Shown here piece by piece: positions 31,040 to 32,728 of a DNA stretch of 32,728 bases. Each line of letters opens with the position of its first letter. The stretch's first letter is position 1. The notes beneath the pieces were generated by a model that saw only the letters and a program-made list of their open reading frames with translations, was not told the origin of the DNA and ran no database searches. A program made the translations under genes and the position numbers. Source of the stretch: Bacteroidia bacterium (GTDB lineage: Bacteria > Bacteroidota > Bacteroidia > NS11-12g > UBA9320). Location of the stretch: NCBI GenBank assembly GCA_029253325.1, contig JAQWZS010000230.1, forward strand, positions 1 to 32,728. Direction: 5' to 3'.

Positions 31040-32728
31040 ATGGATAGAGCATTAATAGTAGCCGTATTAACAATTTTTTTGTTTTCCTTTAAATCTGATT
31101 CCCTAGAAGAGGGAATGTTCCCGATGAGTCAATTAAACGCTCTTGATCTAAAAACTGCAGGTTTAGAGATTTCTACTAGTGATATTTATAATGAAGCACA
31201 ACCTGCATTGGTGAATGCTTTAGTAAGGCTAGGTGGTTGTACTGGGTCATTCATTTCTGATTCTGGTCTGATTATCACAAATCATCATTGTGTGTTTAGT
31301 TCTGTAGCATCTGCGAGTTCATCTAAAAATAATTATTTAGAGAATGGGTTCTATGCAATTAAAAAAACCGAGGAAATAAAAACCTCTCTACCCTGTAAAA
31401 TAACCATGTCTTATGTTGATGTTTCGGAGGAAGTTCTAGCAGGTATTGATGTCAATACTCCCGCACTCAAGAAGCAAGAAATTATATCAAAAAACAGAAA
31501 ACTAATCATTGAACGAGAGCAAAAGGCTAACCCTAATCTTACACCTGAAATATCAGAAATGCTGGTAGGTAAGTCTTATACGTTATTTCGATATAAGACA
31601 CTAGATGATGTGCGATTAGTGTATGTTCCACCAAAAAATATTGGAAAGTTTGGTGGTGAGACAGACAATTGGGAATGGCCAAGACATAATGGTGATTTTT
31701 CGATTGTTCGTGCATATGAAAACGGGATTCCATATGTTCCTGAAAAATATCTGGAGGTAAACCCATCTGGAACTTCAGAGGGTGATTTTACCTTTATTTT
31801 AGGTTATCCAGGACGTACATACAGAAACCAAACTGCTCAATTCTTAGATTATCAAAACAATTATGTTTTGCCAATTATTGCTGATTGGTTCGATTTTCAA
31901 ATTGAAGCGATTAAGTCATTTGCTGGTGATGACATTGACATGAAATTGAAGTATAGTGGAAGATTAGCTAGTTTAAACAATACATCGAAAAATTTTAAAG
32001 GGAAGATGCAAGGGCTTCAACGTACCGATGTTATTGCTCAGAAGTATGATAATCAGAAAAAGTTAGCCGAATATGCTGCTGTAACCAAATCATTCAATGG
32101 GTATCAATTATTATTTAAAAAGAATGAGGAATTGTACGCCCGAAAATTTGCTTTAGCTAGAGATTATATTTATATAAATCAACTCTATAGAAATGGAATA
32201 TTTAGCGGGGCTGCTTTTACTCAGATTAATAATGAAAGTATTCAAATCTTAACAAAAGATGAACGAGCAGAATATCTAGATCAAAATTCTGCTAAAATAC
32301 TTAGGCAATTATCTTCCTACAGAGGGTTAGAATCTAGATTATCACTTGAAAAGAAACTTTTTTCAGAGTTACTTTATCAATTATCACTGAGCCATTTATC
32401 TGAAATTAAGTTTTTATTTGATCACAAATTTTATTCAGGATACAGCACCTCACGCAATTCGGCTTATAGATTTGCTGATATGTTATGGGAGAGTTCAAAA
32501 TTAAGGAAGATTCAAAAAAATAACAGTTTGATGGAGTCTGATATGAGTAAGTACCTTAGAACTAATGATGAACTTATATCATTCGCATCAAAAGTGAACC
32601 GTGTATTTAGAGATATGCAAAAAGAAATGATTCAGATTAATGCAGAAATTGATGCAATCATTCCTCGATTTAACGATATTGATATGGAAATGAAAGGAGG
32701 AAGTTTTATTCCCGATGCTAATGGTACA
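31040..32728 (+). CDS. S46 family dipeptidyl-peptidase (DPP7/DPP11-like), 3' truncated by window end
   Basis: An open frame runs from ATG 31040 to the last base (563 codons) and is missing from the ORF track because it has no stop here. A signal peptide (LIVAVLTIFLFSF) is followed by EEGMFPMSQL, the usual start of mature S46 enzymes. The catalytic His lies in LIITNHHC (His83) and the Asp in WEWPRHNGDFSIVRAY (Asp219). TFILGYPGRTYR and the final IPDANGT also match the family. The serine nucleophile (in a GNSGS-type motif) would lie beyond the window. S46 enzymes remove dipeptides from peptide N-termini in the periplasm of Bacteroidota. The residue that separates DPP7 from DPP11 specificity is not in view. 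HHC is followed by VF instead of the common GY. Confidence 0.9.
   Translation, partial: MDRALIVAVLTIFLFSFKSDSLEEGMFPMSQLNALDLKTAGLEISTSDIYNEAQPALVNALVRLGGCTGSFISDSGLIITNHHCVFSSVASASSSKNNYLENGFYAIKKTEEIKTSLPCKITMSYVDVSEEVLAGIDVNTPALKKQEIISKNRKLIIEREQKANPNLTPEISEMLVGKSYTLFRYKTLDDVRLVYVPPKNIGKFGGETDNWEWPRHNGDFSIVRAYENGIPYVPEKYLEVNPSGTSEGDFTFILGYPGRTYRNQTAQFLDYQNNYVLPIIADWFDFQIEAIKSFAGDDIDMKLKYSGRLASLNNTSKNFKGKMQGLQRTDVIAQKYDNQKKLAEYAAVTKSFNGYQLLFKKNEELYARKFALARDYIYINQLYRNGIFSGAAFTQINNESIQILTKDERAEYLDQNSAKILRQLSSYRGLESRLSLEKKLFSELLYQLSLSHLSEIKFLFDHKFYSGYSTSRNSAYRFADMLWESSKLRKIQKNNSLMESDMSKYLRTNDELISFASKVNRVFRDMQKEMIQINAEIDAIIPRFNDIDMEMKGGSFIPDANGT

Noticed and set aside
1-32728. CRISPR arrays, insertion sequences, integrases, prophage or restriction genes
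   Set aside because: I found no spaced direct-repeat array, no transposase or recombinase ORF and no phage gene; the window is explained by PUL, housekeeping and surface-protein genes.

Overview
The window is AT-rich DNA from a Bacteroidota bacterium that uses the type IX secretion system (T9SS). The evidence is a SusC/SusD pair, several T9SS C-terminal sorting domains of both type A (SLFPNP or LKPNPA style) and gliding-associated CHU_C type, promoter -7 elements of the form TAnnTTTG, and no Shine-Dalgarno pattern. The set suggests a free-living polysaccharide degrader such as a member of Saprospiria or a marine or freshwater relative. I cannot name a genus from the sequence alone.

Layout. 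(1) 1-2015: the tail of a CHU_C surface protein, then leftward rsmG and an overlapping family 2 glycosyltransferase gene. (2) 2139-2482: a rightward tRNA cluster (Ser-GCT, Arg-TCT, Pro-TGG) with a good promoter and a strong terminator. (3) 2614-18542: a polysaccharide utilisation locus (PUL). It encodes a membrane-spanning beta-propeller/HTH regulator, SusC, SusD, a PKD-type surface lipoprotein, a secreted tandem-repeat protein, a large T9SS-secreted GH5 enzyme, a GH3 beta-glucosidase and a GH30 beta-glucanase. Gaps between the genes from susC onward are 1-35 bases, so they probably form one operon. GH5, GH3 and GH30 together point to a beta-glucan with beta-1,3 and/or beta-1,6 linkages (laminarin-like or fungal wall glucan), but no GH16 or GH17 laminarinase is present here. 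(4) 18554-22639: leftward housekeeping genes: rmuC, a Sua5-type threonylcarbamoyl-AMP synthase, a sigma-54 response regulator, and the RNase P RNA gene rnpB, which is absent from the ORF track. (5) 22826-26322: rightward glmM and a large L-type-lectin/CHU_C surface protein. (6) 26377-29423: a small basic protein and a zinc-finger-like protein from divergent promoters, then a T9SS cargo protein and a short-chain dehydrogenase, both leftward. (7) 29551-32728: rightward mlaE-like and mlaF-like genes (4-base overlap), then the first 563 codons of an S46 dipeptidyl-peptidase that runs off the window.

How the PUL parts probably work together (inference from family knowledge): the GH5 enzyme and the Cys-rich repeat protein are exported through T9SS to the cell surface, where the CBM6 modules, repeat modules and PKD lipoprotein hold the glucan. 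SusC/SusD import oligosaccharides, and the GH3 and GH30 enzymes finish degradation, probably in the periplasm. The propeller regulator senses a glycan fragment in the periplasm and acts on DNA through its C-terminal HTH. The least described parts are the tandem Cys-rich repeat protein, the kinase-less transmembrane regulator, the small basic/zinc-finger divergent pair, and the arrangement of rnpB immediately upstream of the sigma-54 regulator gene.
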